Shown: positions 9,237 through 16,695 of the stretch, piece after piece
How the letters are laid out: every line of letters begins with the position of its first letter
Position numbering within the stretch: position 1 is the stretch's first letter
From: Candidatus Acidiferrales bacterium
Lineage (GTDB): Bacteria > Acidobacteriota > Terriglobia > Acidiferrales > UBA7541
Assembly: GCA_030044295.1 (NCBI GenBank)
Contig: JASHWB010000355.1
Coordinates: 1-22,547 of the forward strand
DNA length: 22,547 nt
Direction of reading: 5' to 3'
Program-made: the position numbers and the translations under genes
The notes under the pieces: model-generated
What the model was told of the DNA's origin: nothing
What the model saw: only the letters and a program-made list of their open reading frames with translations
Databases searched by the model: none

Positions 9237-9320
9237 GTTTGGTCTCCGCTTACGGAAATCGTACGAGAGATGGACTCCGAGTGATTAATCGAGATGTCTC
9301 CGAGCCTTAGCGCCGGGGGG

Positions 9321-9641
9321 TTAGATCAGTTTTTCAGCCGGCGTTTTCGCCGCCCGTTTCCTGCGACGCAGCCAGCTCAGCAAAGCGAAAATCAAAACAG
9401 CGTAATAAACTTCATTCACGGCGATTGCGATACGCAGCGCGTTCGAAATGTCGCCGATCCAGCTCCCGCTCGATGGCGCCTGCAATCCGAAAATAAACCC
9501 CGGCGATATCGCGTAGCGGACGACGTTCGCGAGCCCGCCAACGTCCCCAACCTCCAGCGCCAGAACAGCCAGCGGCGCCGCCAGCAAGATCGACAAAATG
9601 ACCTTAGTTTTCACGCTTCGAAGCGTAGCATTTTTCGGCAT
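9321..9641 (-). CDS. Small two-helix membrane protein, hypothetical
   Basis: A 106-residue protein with two hydrophobic segments at about 12-29 (TKVILSILLAAPLAVLALEV) and 70-91 (RIAIAVNEVYYAVLIFALLS), ending in a basic cluster (LRRRKRAAK) that suggests a cytoplasmic C-terminus. The loop between them is Gly/Ser-rich. No family is recognised. The ATG at 9639-9641 lacks a good ribosome-binding site; an in-frame GTG at codon 10 is an alternative start. It is 84 bases upstream of the 110-residue gene on the same strand and divergent from the PEP carboxykinase gene. Confidence 0.5.
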   Translation of the reverse strand: MPKNATLRSVKTKVILSILLAAPLAVLALEVGDVGGLANVVRYAISPGFIFGLQAPSSGSWIGDISNALRIAIAVNEVYYAVLIFALLSWLRRRKRAAKTPAEKLI

Positions 9642-9668
9642 CGGCGCGAGCTAAACCGTTTCCGATCC

Positions 9669-9697
9669 TTGCTTTTGCGTGCACGGTGACCTATGAT
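9669..9697 (+). promoter_or_regulatory. Putative sigma-70-type promoter of the PEP carboxykinase gene
   Basis: TTGCTT at 9669-9674 and TATGAT at 9692-9697 are separated by exactly 17 bases; the -10 box matches consensus at five of six positions. Transcription would begin near 9704, giving an untranslated leader of about 80 bases before the GTG start at 9786. This is pattern matching only. Confidence 0.5.
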
Positions 9698-9776
9698 TTT
9701 TATTTAGTATGGGTCGTATTTGGCGCAGACGGCGAGGGCGCTAGGAGGTCGGTGCCGCGAGCGCGTAACTTAACCT

Positions 9777-9781
9777 GGAGG
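9777..9781 (+). promoter_or_regulatory. pckG: Ribosome-binding site for the GTG start of pckG
   Basis: GGAGG ends four bases before the GTG at 9786. Together with the in-frame stop at 9771-9773 it fixes the non-ATG start. Confidence 0.6.
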
Positions 9782-9785
9782 TCCG

Positions 9786-11546
9786 GTGTCCACGCCGCTG
9801 GAAAGTTGGGTAGAAGAATCGGCACGGCTAACAAAACCCTCAAGAATCGTATGGTGCGATGGTTCCCAGGCCGAAATTGACCGCCTGGCGGCCGAGATGG
9901 TCCGCGACGGAACTTTCGATCAGCTGAACCCAAAATCCTTCCCGAATTGTTACTTGCACCGCAGCAGCCCGAACGATGTAGCTCGTACCGAAGGCCTTAC
10001 TTTTATCTGCTCTCGTAAGAAAGAAGACGTCGGCCCGACAAATAACTGGATGGCTCCGGCGGAAGCAAAAGATAAAGTTCGTCCGCTTTTCGATGGCTGC
10101 ATGGCCAGCCGCACGATGTACGTCGTGCCTTACATCATGGGCCCGGCAGAATCTCCGTATAGCAAAATCGGGGTGGAAATTACAGACAGTGCCTACGTGG
10201 TAGCCAACATGCGCCTCATGTCGCGGATGGGCAAAGTAGCTCTCGATCGCCTCGGCGCCTCCTCCGATTTCGTTCCCGGCCTTCATTCCGTTGGCGATCT
10301 GAATCCCGAACGCCGCTTCATTCTGCATTTTCCCGAAGAAAAATTGATTTGGAGCGTCGGTTCCGGCTACGGCGGCAACGCCCTGCTCGGGAAAAAGTGC
10401 TTCGCGCTGCGGATCGCGAGTTGGATGGCGCGCGAGCAAATGTGGATGGCTGAGCACATGTTGGTTCTCGGTCTCGAAGATCCCAGCGGCAAAGTTACGT
10501 ACATGGCGGCCGCGTTTCCGAGTGCCTGCGGCAAGACGAATCTGGCCATGATGGTTTCCGCGCTCGAATCCGAGGGCTACCGCGTCTGGACCATCGGTGA
10601 CGACATCGCCTGGATGCATATCGCTAAAGACGGCACGCTGCGCGCGATCAATCCCGAAGCGGGATTTTTTGGTGTCGCTCCCGGCACCAACGCCAAAACC
10701 AATCCCAACGTGATGAACGCGATCCATCACGACACGATATTCACCAATGTCGCGATGACGGAGTCGCGTGAGCCTTGGTGGGAGGGCATGAATGCCGAAG
10801 CGCCCGGCAACCTGATCGACTGGCACGGCAATCGCTACTCGCCCGGCAAAGCGACGGCAGCGCATCCGAATTCGCGCTACACGGTCCGCGCCTCGCAGTC
10901 GCCTTCGATTTCATCGCATTGGGAAGATGCTGCGGGCGTGCCGATTTCGGCGTTTATTTTTGGCGGACGCCGCGCGCGCGTCGCTCCGCTCGTGTACGAA
11001 TCATTCGATTGGCAGCACGGGGTGTTCGTCGGCGCCACGATGGCCTCGGAAACCACCGCCGCCGCGACGGGCGCAGTCGGCGTAACGCGCCGCGATCCCA
11101 TGGCCATGCTTCCCTTCTGCGGCTACAACATGGCCGATTATTTCGCCCACTGGCTCGAAATGGGCCGGAAGCTGAAGAATCCGCCGAAAATTTTCCACGT
11201 GAACTGGTTCCGTCGTGGCCCGGACAATAAATTCCTATGGCCCGGCTATGGCGAGAACGTCCGCGTGCTGAAATGGATGCTCGACCGCATCGAGCATCGC
11301 GCCGACGCGACGGAGACTCCCATCGGCTTCGTGCCCACTGCCAATTCACTCACGCTCGATGGCCTCTCCATTTCGCGCACCATGCTCGACGAATTGCTCC
11401 ATGTGGACGTGAACGATTGGGTGGAAGAAGATCAGGCGGTCGGCAAATTTTTCGAGAAGTTCGGCAGCCGACTTCCCGCCGCGCTCCGCGAAGAACACAA
11501 AGCTCTCGGCGAACGCCTCTCCGGCTCGTCCGTCGCCACCCGCTGA
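9786..11546 (+). CDS. pckG: Phosphoenolpyruvate carboxykinase (GTP)
   Basis: A 586-residue cytoplasmic enzyme that converts oxaloacetate and GTP to PEP, CO2 and GDP, the entry step of gluconeogenesis. The P-loop FPSACGKTNLAMM has ACGKTN at 247-252, the metal/kinase-2 motif GDDIAW is at 271-276, and EAGFFGVAPGTN and CGYNMADYF follow. Length and motifs are those of the GTP type (about 600 residues), not the ATP type. The start is GTG: GGAGG lies four bases upstream, an in-frame TAA at 9771-9773 rules out a longer protein, and the next in-frame ATG (9900) would remove conserved N-terminal sequence. A second strong AGGAGGT at 9743-9749 in the leader has no well-spaced start codon. The gene is monocistronic and converges on the AI-2E-like gene 29 bases downstream. 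With beta-oxidation genes nearby, growth on fatty acids or acetate is plausible. Confidence 0.96.
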   Translation: MSTPLESWVEESARLTKPSRIVWCDGSQAEIDRLAAEMVRDGTFDQLNPKSFPNCYLHRSSPNDVARTEGLTFICSRKKEDVGPTNNWMAPAEAKDKVRPLFDGCMASRTMYVVPYIMGPAESPYSKIGVEITDSAYVVANMRLMSRMGKVALDRLGASSDFVPGLHSVGDLNPERRFILHFPEEKLIWSVGSGYGGNALLGKKCFALRIASWMAREQMWMAEHMLVLGLEDPSGKVTYMAAAFPSACGKTNLAMMVSALESEGYRVWTIGDDIAWMHIAKDGTLRAINPEAGFFGVAPGTNAKTNPNVMNAIHHDTIFTNVAMTESREPWWEGMNAEAPGNLIDWHGNRYSPGKATAAHPNSRYTVRASQSPSISSHWEDAAGVPISAFIFGGRRARVAPLVYESFDWQHGVFVGATMASETTAAATGAVGVTRRDPMAMLPFCGYNMADYFAHWLEMGRKLKNPPKIFHVNWFRRGPDNKFLWPGYGENVRVLKWMLDRIEHRADATETPIGFVPTANSLTLDGLSISRTMLDELLHVDVNDWVEEDQAVGKFFEKFGSRLPAALREEHKALGERLSGSSVATR

Positions 11547-11575
11547 CACTTTAACTACGGGTTCTCAGGGTGTTG

Positions 11576-12052
11576 CTAGTTCACTGGCCTCCCCGCGTGC
11601 TCCAAATGCCACTTGTACGCGTAAACCACCGCCAGCAGCGGCGGCGCCAGAAACACACCCCAAAACGGAATGACGAACGCGAGCACGATCGGCGCGACGA
11701 TTGATGCCCAGATCGGCACTTTCGCCGTCCGCTTCATCAGATATGGCTGCAGCGCGAGCGCGTCCAACACCGCGATGCCGGCGTAGAGCATCAGGACATA
11801 CAGCGGATGCTCCCAATCGCCAAAGTGGATCGCAGCGGCTACGGTCGGTGCCACCATGCCCAGCGCGGGACCAAGATGTGGAACGAACTGTAGCAGCGCC
11901 GCCAATCCCGCCCACAGAGGCGCCAGCGGCACACGGAGCAGGCGCAGCCCGATATACCAGAGCGCGCCCACTACGAGCGAGTCCTCGCACTGCGCGATCA
12001 GCCAATCCTTCAGCGCGCGGCCGGTCAGCCTCAAATGCTCGTCAATATTCAC
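11576..12052 (-). CDS. Short AI-2E/PerM-family membrane protein (C-terminal half only)
   Basis: A 158-residue membrane protein that matches the C-terminal half of the AI-2E family transporter/PerM superfamily. The signature segment LLQFVPHLGPALGMVAP is at about 54-70, LQPYLMKRTAKVPIWASIV at about 101-119, and the final helix region IPFWGVFLAPPLLAVVYAYK at 128-147. Full-length members are about 340-370 residues; the first half is missing here. An in-frame TGA lies six codons upstream (12068-12070), the only start codon is a GTG at 12050-12052 without a Shine-Dalgarno, and I find no N-terminal remnant in the 351 bases up to the next gene. It could be a decayed pseudogene or a genuine short form. 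The reading frame itself is intact. Substrate unknown; do not assume AI-2 transport. Confidence 0.6.
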   Translation of the reverse strand: MNIDEHLRLTGRALKDWLIAQCEDSLVVGALWYIGLRLLRVPLAPLWAGLAALLQFVPHLGPALGMVAPTVAAAIHFGDWEHPLYVLMLYAGIAVLDALALQPYLMKRTAKVPIWASIVAPIVLAFVIPFWGVFLAPPLLAVVYAYKWHLEHAGRPVN

Positions 12053-12403
12053 TGTAATTAAGATGTCTCAAGCGCGGAGATTTTCGTCAACGGGGCACGT
12101 ACCGCGCACACGGCCGCAGACAACTAATCTTCCGCGTAGTGGCTGCGCGCCGCAGTCGCGCTCACGGTGGAAATTTCAACACAATATACTCAGCCGCCAA
12201 GCAAGCGACGGCGCAAAGAAAAAGCACGAACAGGATTATTCTCCAATCGCGTCCAAATTTGAGGTGCCCACTTCTGACCGCTTTGCGGTTTTGAAGTGGC
12301 ACCCCTTGTAGCCATTCCGCGTGGCATTTTCGCAGTACCTTGCGACCGACGCGAATGGACGCCCTACAACGGTAGCGTTGCATCTGTTGTCTCTGCGGCG
12401 GTG
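12053..12403. other. Intergenic region of 351 bases
   Basis: This stretch lies between the short AI-2E-like gene and the TonB-dependent receptor, both on the minus strand. It holds a large near-perfect hairpin at 12263-12303. An open frame of 73 codons on the minus strand (12383-12162) ends in a hydrophobic segment (WRIILFVLFLCAVACLAAEY) but its middle is encoded by the hairpin itself, so I do not call it a gene. No missing N-terminal part of the AI-2E protein is seen here. Confidence 0.6.
12263..12303. repeat. Near-perfect 41-base hairpin, REP-like palindrome
   Basis: GGTGCC (12263-12268) pairs with GGCACC (12298-12303). After one bulged C, ACTTC (12270-12274) pairs with GAAGT (12293-12297). 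After a small TG/TTT internal loop, ACCGC (12277-12281) pairs with GCGGT (12285-12289) around a TTT loop. There is no T-tract on either side, so a standard intrinsic terminator is unlikely. An extragenic palindromic repeat is the best guess; copy number in the genome is unknown. Confidence 0.6.
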
Positions 12404-15334
12404 TTAAAAGTGGAAGCCAATCTCACCAGCCAACGTTCGCGGCGTTACGTAATGCGTTCCGCTGAACGTTGACAGGAAATTGTAGAGCGCGTAATTGTTC
12501 GCAATATTGATCACTGTTACCTGCGCGCTCCATTTGTATTTGTCGCCGTGAAACAAGTTGTCGTCGCCGATGGCCAGATCGAAAAGACTCCTCGGCTGAA
12601 TGCGCGGCGGATTCTTATCGTCATCCTCCGTGTTCGGCGCGGGGATCTTCACCAGACTTGACGTCAGCGCACTCGCGGGGCACACGTTCACTGCTCCGCC
12701 GTAACTGATCGGCGCGCCGAAGCGATTCGCGGCATTCGGCGCCGTCGCTGCCACGCCGTTGCACGCGAACCCGGCCTGGAACTCCTGGTCCGGAGAAAGA
12801 GGCACCGCTCCGTAATTCGCGGCAAGCATGCTTATGGCTGCCGGAGAAACGGTCGTGTTCGGAAACGTGTAGTTCGTAAGCGAGTTTGGACAGCTCGCAT
12901 TGCCCGGGAAGTAGCATGGCACCGCGCCCGCAACCAGGCCGCTGTCGTAGCGCCAGTTGAATCCGAGCCAGGGTCCATTCCTCCACGGTTGGTATTGCAT
13001 GTGCGTGGTTTGGTTGAACGCCTCGTCGTGGTCGATACGGAAAACGCCGCTCGGCGCTGCGGGAGTTGCCCCCGCTCCGCCGACTTGCGGCAGGAAGAAT
13101 CGCGCCGCCACGCTGGACATCACCACGTATGCCGTCACGCCGTGATAGTTCGTCAGATTCAGCTTCGCGGTGAACCCGGGAATTTTCGACTTGGTCCACT
13201 CGATCGGAAACGTAATCGGAGTGGCGCCCAGCACGCTGAAGTCGTACGCGCCGGTCGTGTACTTCCAGATGTACTCGCCATCGAATACCAGATAGCGCCC
13301 AAAGGCCTGCTGTAGCCCGGCGTGGTATTCGTCCCGGCGCCCGGGAGCGATCGGAGTGAACGCATTCGAGCTGCACAGCAGCAGCGGGTTCAGCACGGGG
13401 TTCTCGCAACCGACGCTCGAGAGCACCAGGTTCTCGTTAAACGGCGTCTCCATCGTCCGCGCGTACGAAAACCGCAGCACGGTGTTGCTCGACTTGATGT
13501 TATACGCGACGCCCAGCCGTGGTTCTGCCTCCCGCGCCACGGTCAGCCCGTTGTACAAATCTCCCCGAATTCCCAGGTTGAAATTGAAATCCCTCCAGGT
13601 GATCGAATCCTCCACGTACATAGCCAGCTCTTTTATGTCCGTGTGACCGTAGAAGTCGTACGGAGTTCCACCGCGCGTCAGGTCGTACGGCGCGAGTACG
13701 GGGTTGTAAAGCGGATACAGCGCCGTGCTCACGAGGTTCGGGTTGTTTGGACTTGCCGGAGCATTGGGGTTCGATTCGATATTCGGCTGTAGCGCCCCCG
13801 TGCATTGGCTGGGATCCGTAAATCCCTGTACCGCGGCATACGCGGCAAAAGCCTCCGTCAGCGGGTTCGTATTTAGTCCGATGCACGGAGCGTTCAGCGT
13901 CGGATCAACGATGCCCAGCTTATCGTTCTCATTCAGCAACGTCTGCTCGTAGCTCACTCCCGCCTTGACGTTGTGGATGCCTTTCACATAGGAAGCGCTC
14001 GCGCGCCCGCCGCCATTCAGCAGAGTGCGGGCTTGCCCCACGCTCTCCCTCTGCAAGCTGAACGGCCCGAGGTCGGCGAACGGATCGCCGCTCGGGTAGT
14101 AGTCGTACGCATCGCGGCGCGTCCAGCCTTCCAGCGTCACGATCGTATTCATGTTGATGATATGGTTCCACGTCGGCGCGATATCCAACGTGCTGATTTG
14201 CGACCGCTGGTCCGCCGCACCCACTGGCTGGCCGCAGAACGACAGCAGGCACCCTTCCGCCGCGTCCGGCGCCAAGCCGCCGTTGTCAACAGTTACGCCC
14301 CACCATGGCGAAGCAAACTGCGAGTCGAACGAATTGGGCGTCTGGAACCACGACCTCGAATACTGAAAATTCAGGTGCGCCGTGTCGTTGGGATCGAACT
14401 GGTAGTCCATGCGGTCGAATACATTTTCCTCATTGCCTTTGTCGTGCATCACGCTGTATTCCGGCGCATCGAGGAACCGGCCGGTGTTCAGTCCATTCGC
14501 CGCGATAAAATTTCCCCACTTCGCTCCTCCATATCCCAAATCAAAATTGCTAGTCGATGAGCCGAACGTTCCATATGACGCGCCCACGGTGCCGTGCGGC
14601 GTGGTCATTCCCTGCCCTGAACGTGTCGTCACATCGATCACCAGGCTGGTCTTGTCGCCGTATTGCGCGGGCGGCGCGCCTTCGATCACTTCCATCGACT
14701 GGACCGCCTGTTCCGGAACTTGATTGGAAAAGACTTTGCTCTGCTGATCCGTGATCGGCTGCCCATCGATCGAGAACGAATTCTCCGCGTGATCGCCCAA
14801 TCCGTGGAACAAGCCGTTGGAATCGGCCGCAACTCCCGGAGACGCCGCAGTCACCAACGAGCTCAATGATGACGATTGGCTCTCCAGCGGCACCTCTTGG
14901 AAAAGCTGTCGCGATATATCCGTGTGCGCTGTCGGCGTGTTCTCGATCAAATCCTCGGCGCCCGTCACCGTCACCGTCGTGCTCACGCCCGCCACCTCCA
15001 GTTTCGGCGTCACATTGACCGGCAGGATCGATCGCACCTCCACATCGTGCACGTACGCGGAAAACCCTTTGGCCGTCACCGTCATGTGATACGGATTAAA
15101 CGGCACGTTCGGAAGGTTGAAGTTCCCATTGCCATCGGTCGTCGCGCTTGCCTCGTAACCGCTCACCGGATTGTGAATCGTCACCGTTGCGCCCGGGATC
15201 GCTGCTCCGGCGGGATCGGTCACCGTGCCGGTGATCGTTCCTGATGTCCCTGCTTGTCCGCGTACGACAACCGCGGCGCTCAGAAAAAGCATCGCAATCG
15301 CCAATGCATTCAATAGCGAACGCCCGAATTTCAT
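12404..15334 (-). CDS. TonB-dependent outer-membrane receptor with carboxypeptidase-regulatory-like N-terminal domain
   Basis: A 976-residue outer-membrane receptor of the acidobacterial Oar-like type. A signal peptide ends near VVVRGQA (about 28). A carboxypeptidase-regulatory-like Ig fold follows at about 30-118 (GTITGTVTDPAGAAIPGATV, DGNGNFNLPNV), then the pre-plug strand TVTVTGAEDLIENTPT and a plug domain at about 130-238 (SFSIDGQPITDQ, MEVIEGAPPAQYGDKTSLVI). The rest is a beta-barrel ending in GEIGFHF with terminal Phe, as expected for outer-membrane insertion. The ATG at 15332-15334 follows GGGAGA. It would import a substrate driven by TonB; the substrate cannot be read from sequence. 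A small exported His/Cys-rich protein is encoded 128 bases upstream on the same strand and may be co-transcribed, which weakly suggests a metal. A TonB-like protein is encoded at 881-2746. Confidence 0.9.
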   Translation of the reverse strand: MKFGRSLLNALAIAMLFLSAAVVVRGQAGTSGTITGTVTDPAGAAIPGATVTIHNPVSGYEASATTDGNGNFNLPNVPFNPYHMTVTAKGFSAYVHDVEVRSILPVNVTPKLEVAGVSTTVTVTGAEDLIENTPTAHTDISRQLFQEVPLESQSSSLSSLVTAASPGVAADSNGLFHGLGDHAENSFSIDGQPITDQQSKVFSNQVPEQAVQSMEVIEGAPPAQYGDKTSLVIDVTTRSGQGMTTPHGTVGASYGTFGSSTSNFDLGYGGAKWGNFIAANGLNTGRFLDAPEYSVMHDKGNEENVFDRMDYQFDPNDTAHLNFQYSRSWFQTPNSFDSQFASPWWGVTVDNGGLAPDAAEGCLLSFCGQPVGAADQRSQISTLDIAPTWNHIINMNTIVTLEGWTRRDAYDYYPSGDPFADLGPFSLQRESVGQARTLLNGGGRASASYVKGIHNVKAGVSYEQTLLNENDKLGIVDPTLNAPCIGLNTNPLTEAFAAYAAVQGFTDPSQCTGALQPNIESNPNAPASPNNPNLVSTALYPLYNPVLAPYDLTRGGTPYDFYGHTDIKELAMYVEDSITWRDFNFNLGIRGDLYNGLTVAREAEPRLGVAYNIKSSNTVLRFSYARTMETPFNENLVLSSVGCENPVLNPLLLCSSNAFTPIAPGRRDEYHAGLQQAFGRYLVFDGEYIWKYTTGAYDFSVLGATPITFPIEWTKSKIPGFTAKLNLTNYHGVTAYVVMSSVAARFFLPQVGGAGATPAAPSGVFRIDHDEAFNQTTHMQYQPWRNGPWLGFNWRYDSGLVAGAVPCYFPGNASCPNSLTNYTFPNTTVSPAAISMLAANYGAVPLSPDQEFQAGFACNGVAATAPNAANRFGAPISYGGAVNVCPASALTSSLVKIPAPNTEDDDKNPPRIQPRSLFDLAIGDDNLFHGDKYKWSAQVTVINIANNYALYNFLSTFSGTHYVTPRTLAGEIGFHF

Positions 15335-15462
15335 TTTTTCTCCCTATGAGTGCGGCCCACGCCGCGCTAACGCAGCCGTGGTGATGAAATGGAATATGGC
15401 GCGCGCCGCGAAACTAAGCGGCGGGCGATGGGAGAGCGTCTTTTGAAATTGGAAATTACGAA

Positions 15463-15741
15463 CTACGCGGGAGGTGCTCGAGGTGCGCTAGGGATGAAAT
15501 CGGAAATGATGATCGAAGAGCTTTGCTGTTCGGCGACAATCCGCAACACACGCAGCGCGAGCGGAACCTGTACAGGGGCGCTCGGCTGAGGCACTGCTAC
15601 GTGCTGGATGTGGCACAGCTGGCAGGTGCAATGCTCTTCGCTGTGACCCAGTCCGTCCGAATGAGCCAGTACCACCGTGCTGAATGCGCAAAGCGCAACG
15701 ATCAGCACGACGGCTATAGCTGCGTTTCGACGTTTCGTCAT
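15463..15741 (-). CDS. Small exported His/Cys-rich protein, possible metal binder
   Basis: A 92-residue protein with a clear Sec signal peptide: basic MTKRR, a hydrophobic core, and a V-L-A cleavage site after residue 26. The mature protein would begin with histidine (HSDGLGHSEEH) and carries HCTCQLCHIQH at 37-47, that is Cys38, Cys40, Cys43 with His37, His44 and His47. This suggests binding of copper, zinc or another soft metal in the periplasm, but it is inference. The C-terminal half (about 60-80) is hydrophobic to amphipathic without a clear second helix. It lies directly upstream of the TonB-dependent receptor on the same strand, an arrangement reminiscent of small Cys/His proteins (such as DUF2946) encoded beside copper-related receptors; I cannot confirm membership. 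The ATG lacks a strong Shine-Dalgarno. Confidence 0.65.
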   Translation of the reverse strand: MTKRRNAAIAVVLIVALCAFSTVVLAHSDGLGHSEEHCTCQLCHIQHVAVPQPSAPVQVPLALRVLRIVAEQQSSSIIISDFIPSAPRAPPA

Positions 15742-15854
15742 TACAGCCGGATCGCCCTCAGACCTAACACGCTAGCGCCTTTGCCAGTCGATACGCAACA
15801 CGAAACCCAGGTTTCCAAGCCAAAAGCGTAACAGACGGCATTTCGTGCGCATCG

Positions 15855-15873
15855 CGGTCACGTCGCCTGACCG
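15855..15873. repeat. Small inverted repeat upstream of the receptor unit
   Basis: CGGTCA (15855-15860) and TGACCG (15868-15873) flank seven bases. It sits 114 bases upstream of the small exported protein and 45 bases past the stop of the next minus-strand gene. It could be an operator-type dyad or a weak hairpin; no T-tract follows. Six-base dyads also arise by chance. Confidence 0.25.
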
Positions 15874-15917
15874 GGAGGCTCTTCAATCACACGCCGTAAG
15901 TGACGCCCCCGAAAAAA

Positions 15918-16532
15918 CTACCTTTTGCCGCCGCAAATCAGCTTAAACCGATGCTCCACAATCTCCCGATACGCGGCCTTAAGCGCGTCCACTTGGCGGG
16001 GCGTGCCCCATAGAGTCGCCGTGAAAATAATATATTCCCTGTTGATCCACAGAGTTTCGTCGGCCACTTGTGTCGCGTTCGATCCAGTCTCATACAGGAA
16101 CTTTGTGCTCAACGCCTCATAGCCTTGAAATTCAAGCGTGCGTCTTTCCAGTACGCGAATGTCTGACGCATGGTCGTACTTTCGGAGATTCTCGAGAGCG
16201 CGCCTAAAGTTCCCTTCCAGGTCCAGCGGCGGAGAATCGTCTAGCACGACGTTCGCGTTGTCCACGTCCGGCTGATCTGGCGTTCCGCTTATGGAAATGT
16301 AGGGACCGCTGTTCGGGCCTCTGCTGGGATACGGGTACAGCATTACGCCGGAGCCGTCCTTTGCCTCGCTGCCTTTCCATCCAGAGGGGTAATCGATGCA
16401 AAATCCCCACCGCGCGTTAACGTAGTGCGTCCACCCCGGCAGCTGGCCTGTTTTCGCAACCGAGAAGCCGCCGCCGACCGCAACCGCGCACGCCAGAATC
16501 AGCCCGTGAGCCTTCGCTCGCCCCGAGGACAA
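15918..16532 (-). CDS. Exported hypothetical protein, 204 residues
   Basis: The protein starts with a signal peptide (hydrophobic GLILACAVAVGGGFSVA, cleavage likely after Ala26). The mature part opens with WTHYVNARWGFCIDYPSGWK, a pattern seen in PsbP-like and related small periplasmic domains (Y-P-x-x-W), followed by ISISGTPDQPD and a mixed alpha/beta remainder ending in FKLICGGKR. Two cysteines of the mature protein (45 and 200) could form a disulfide. The function is unknown. The start is TTG at 16530-16532: GGGAGG lies four bases upstream, an in-frame TGA at 16551-16553 blocks a longer reading, and no other start codon precedes the signal peptide. It lies 163 bases downstream of the DUF4139 gene on the same strand. 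Confidence 0.7.
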   Translation of the reverse strand: MSSGRAKAHGLILACAVAVGGGFSVAKTGQLPGWTHYVNARWGFCIDYPSGWKGSEAKDGSGVMLYPYPSRGPNSGPYISISGTPDQPDVDNANVVLDDSPPLDLEGNFRRALENLRKYDHASDIRVLERRTLEFQGYEALSTKFLYETGSNATQVADETLWINREYIIFTATLWGTPRQVDALKAAYREIVEHRFKLICGGKR

Positions 16533-16536
16533 AACC

Positions 16537-16542
16537 CCTCCC
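16537..16542 (-). promoter_or_regulatory. Ribosome-binding site supporting a TTG start
   Basis: GGGAGG on the minus strand lies four bases before the TTG at 16530-16532. It is part of a longer purine run (GAGGGAGGGG) and is the main evidence for this rare start codon. Confidence 0.5.
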
Positions 16543-16593
16543 TCTATGCCTCAAGCCTTCGATACCGCCGCCCTTGGTCGCTGGTTGTGTAGC

Positions 16594-16611
16594 GCCACGC
16601 TTCAGCGTGGC
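16594..16611. repeat. Perfect 7-base-arm palindrome between two minus-strand genes
   Basis: GCCACGC (16594-16600) and GCGTGGC (16605-16611) flank a TTCA loop. There is no T-tract on either side. It resembles short extragenic palindromes I recall from acidobacterial intergenic regions, but copy number could not be checked here. Confidence 0.5.
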
Positions 16612-16695
16612 ACGCGAACGTTGCGCTGATCCGCTCCAGCACGGTCTCGTCGCGCGCCGCCCGGGTCAGAGCTTACGGGCTGTTTGCCGCATCCG

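Noticed and set aside
9840..10865. A 341-codon minus-strand open frame opposite pckG
   Set aside because: It overlaps the P-loop and metal-binding region of an unmistakable PEP carboxykinase and has low-complexity, His/Arg-rich composition.
12162..12383. A 73-codon minus-strand frame ending in a hydrophobic segment
   Set aside because: Its centre is the translated hairpin at 12263-12303, it lacks a ribosome-binding site, and it resembles no family; the hydrophobic end may be chance.
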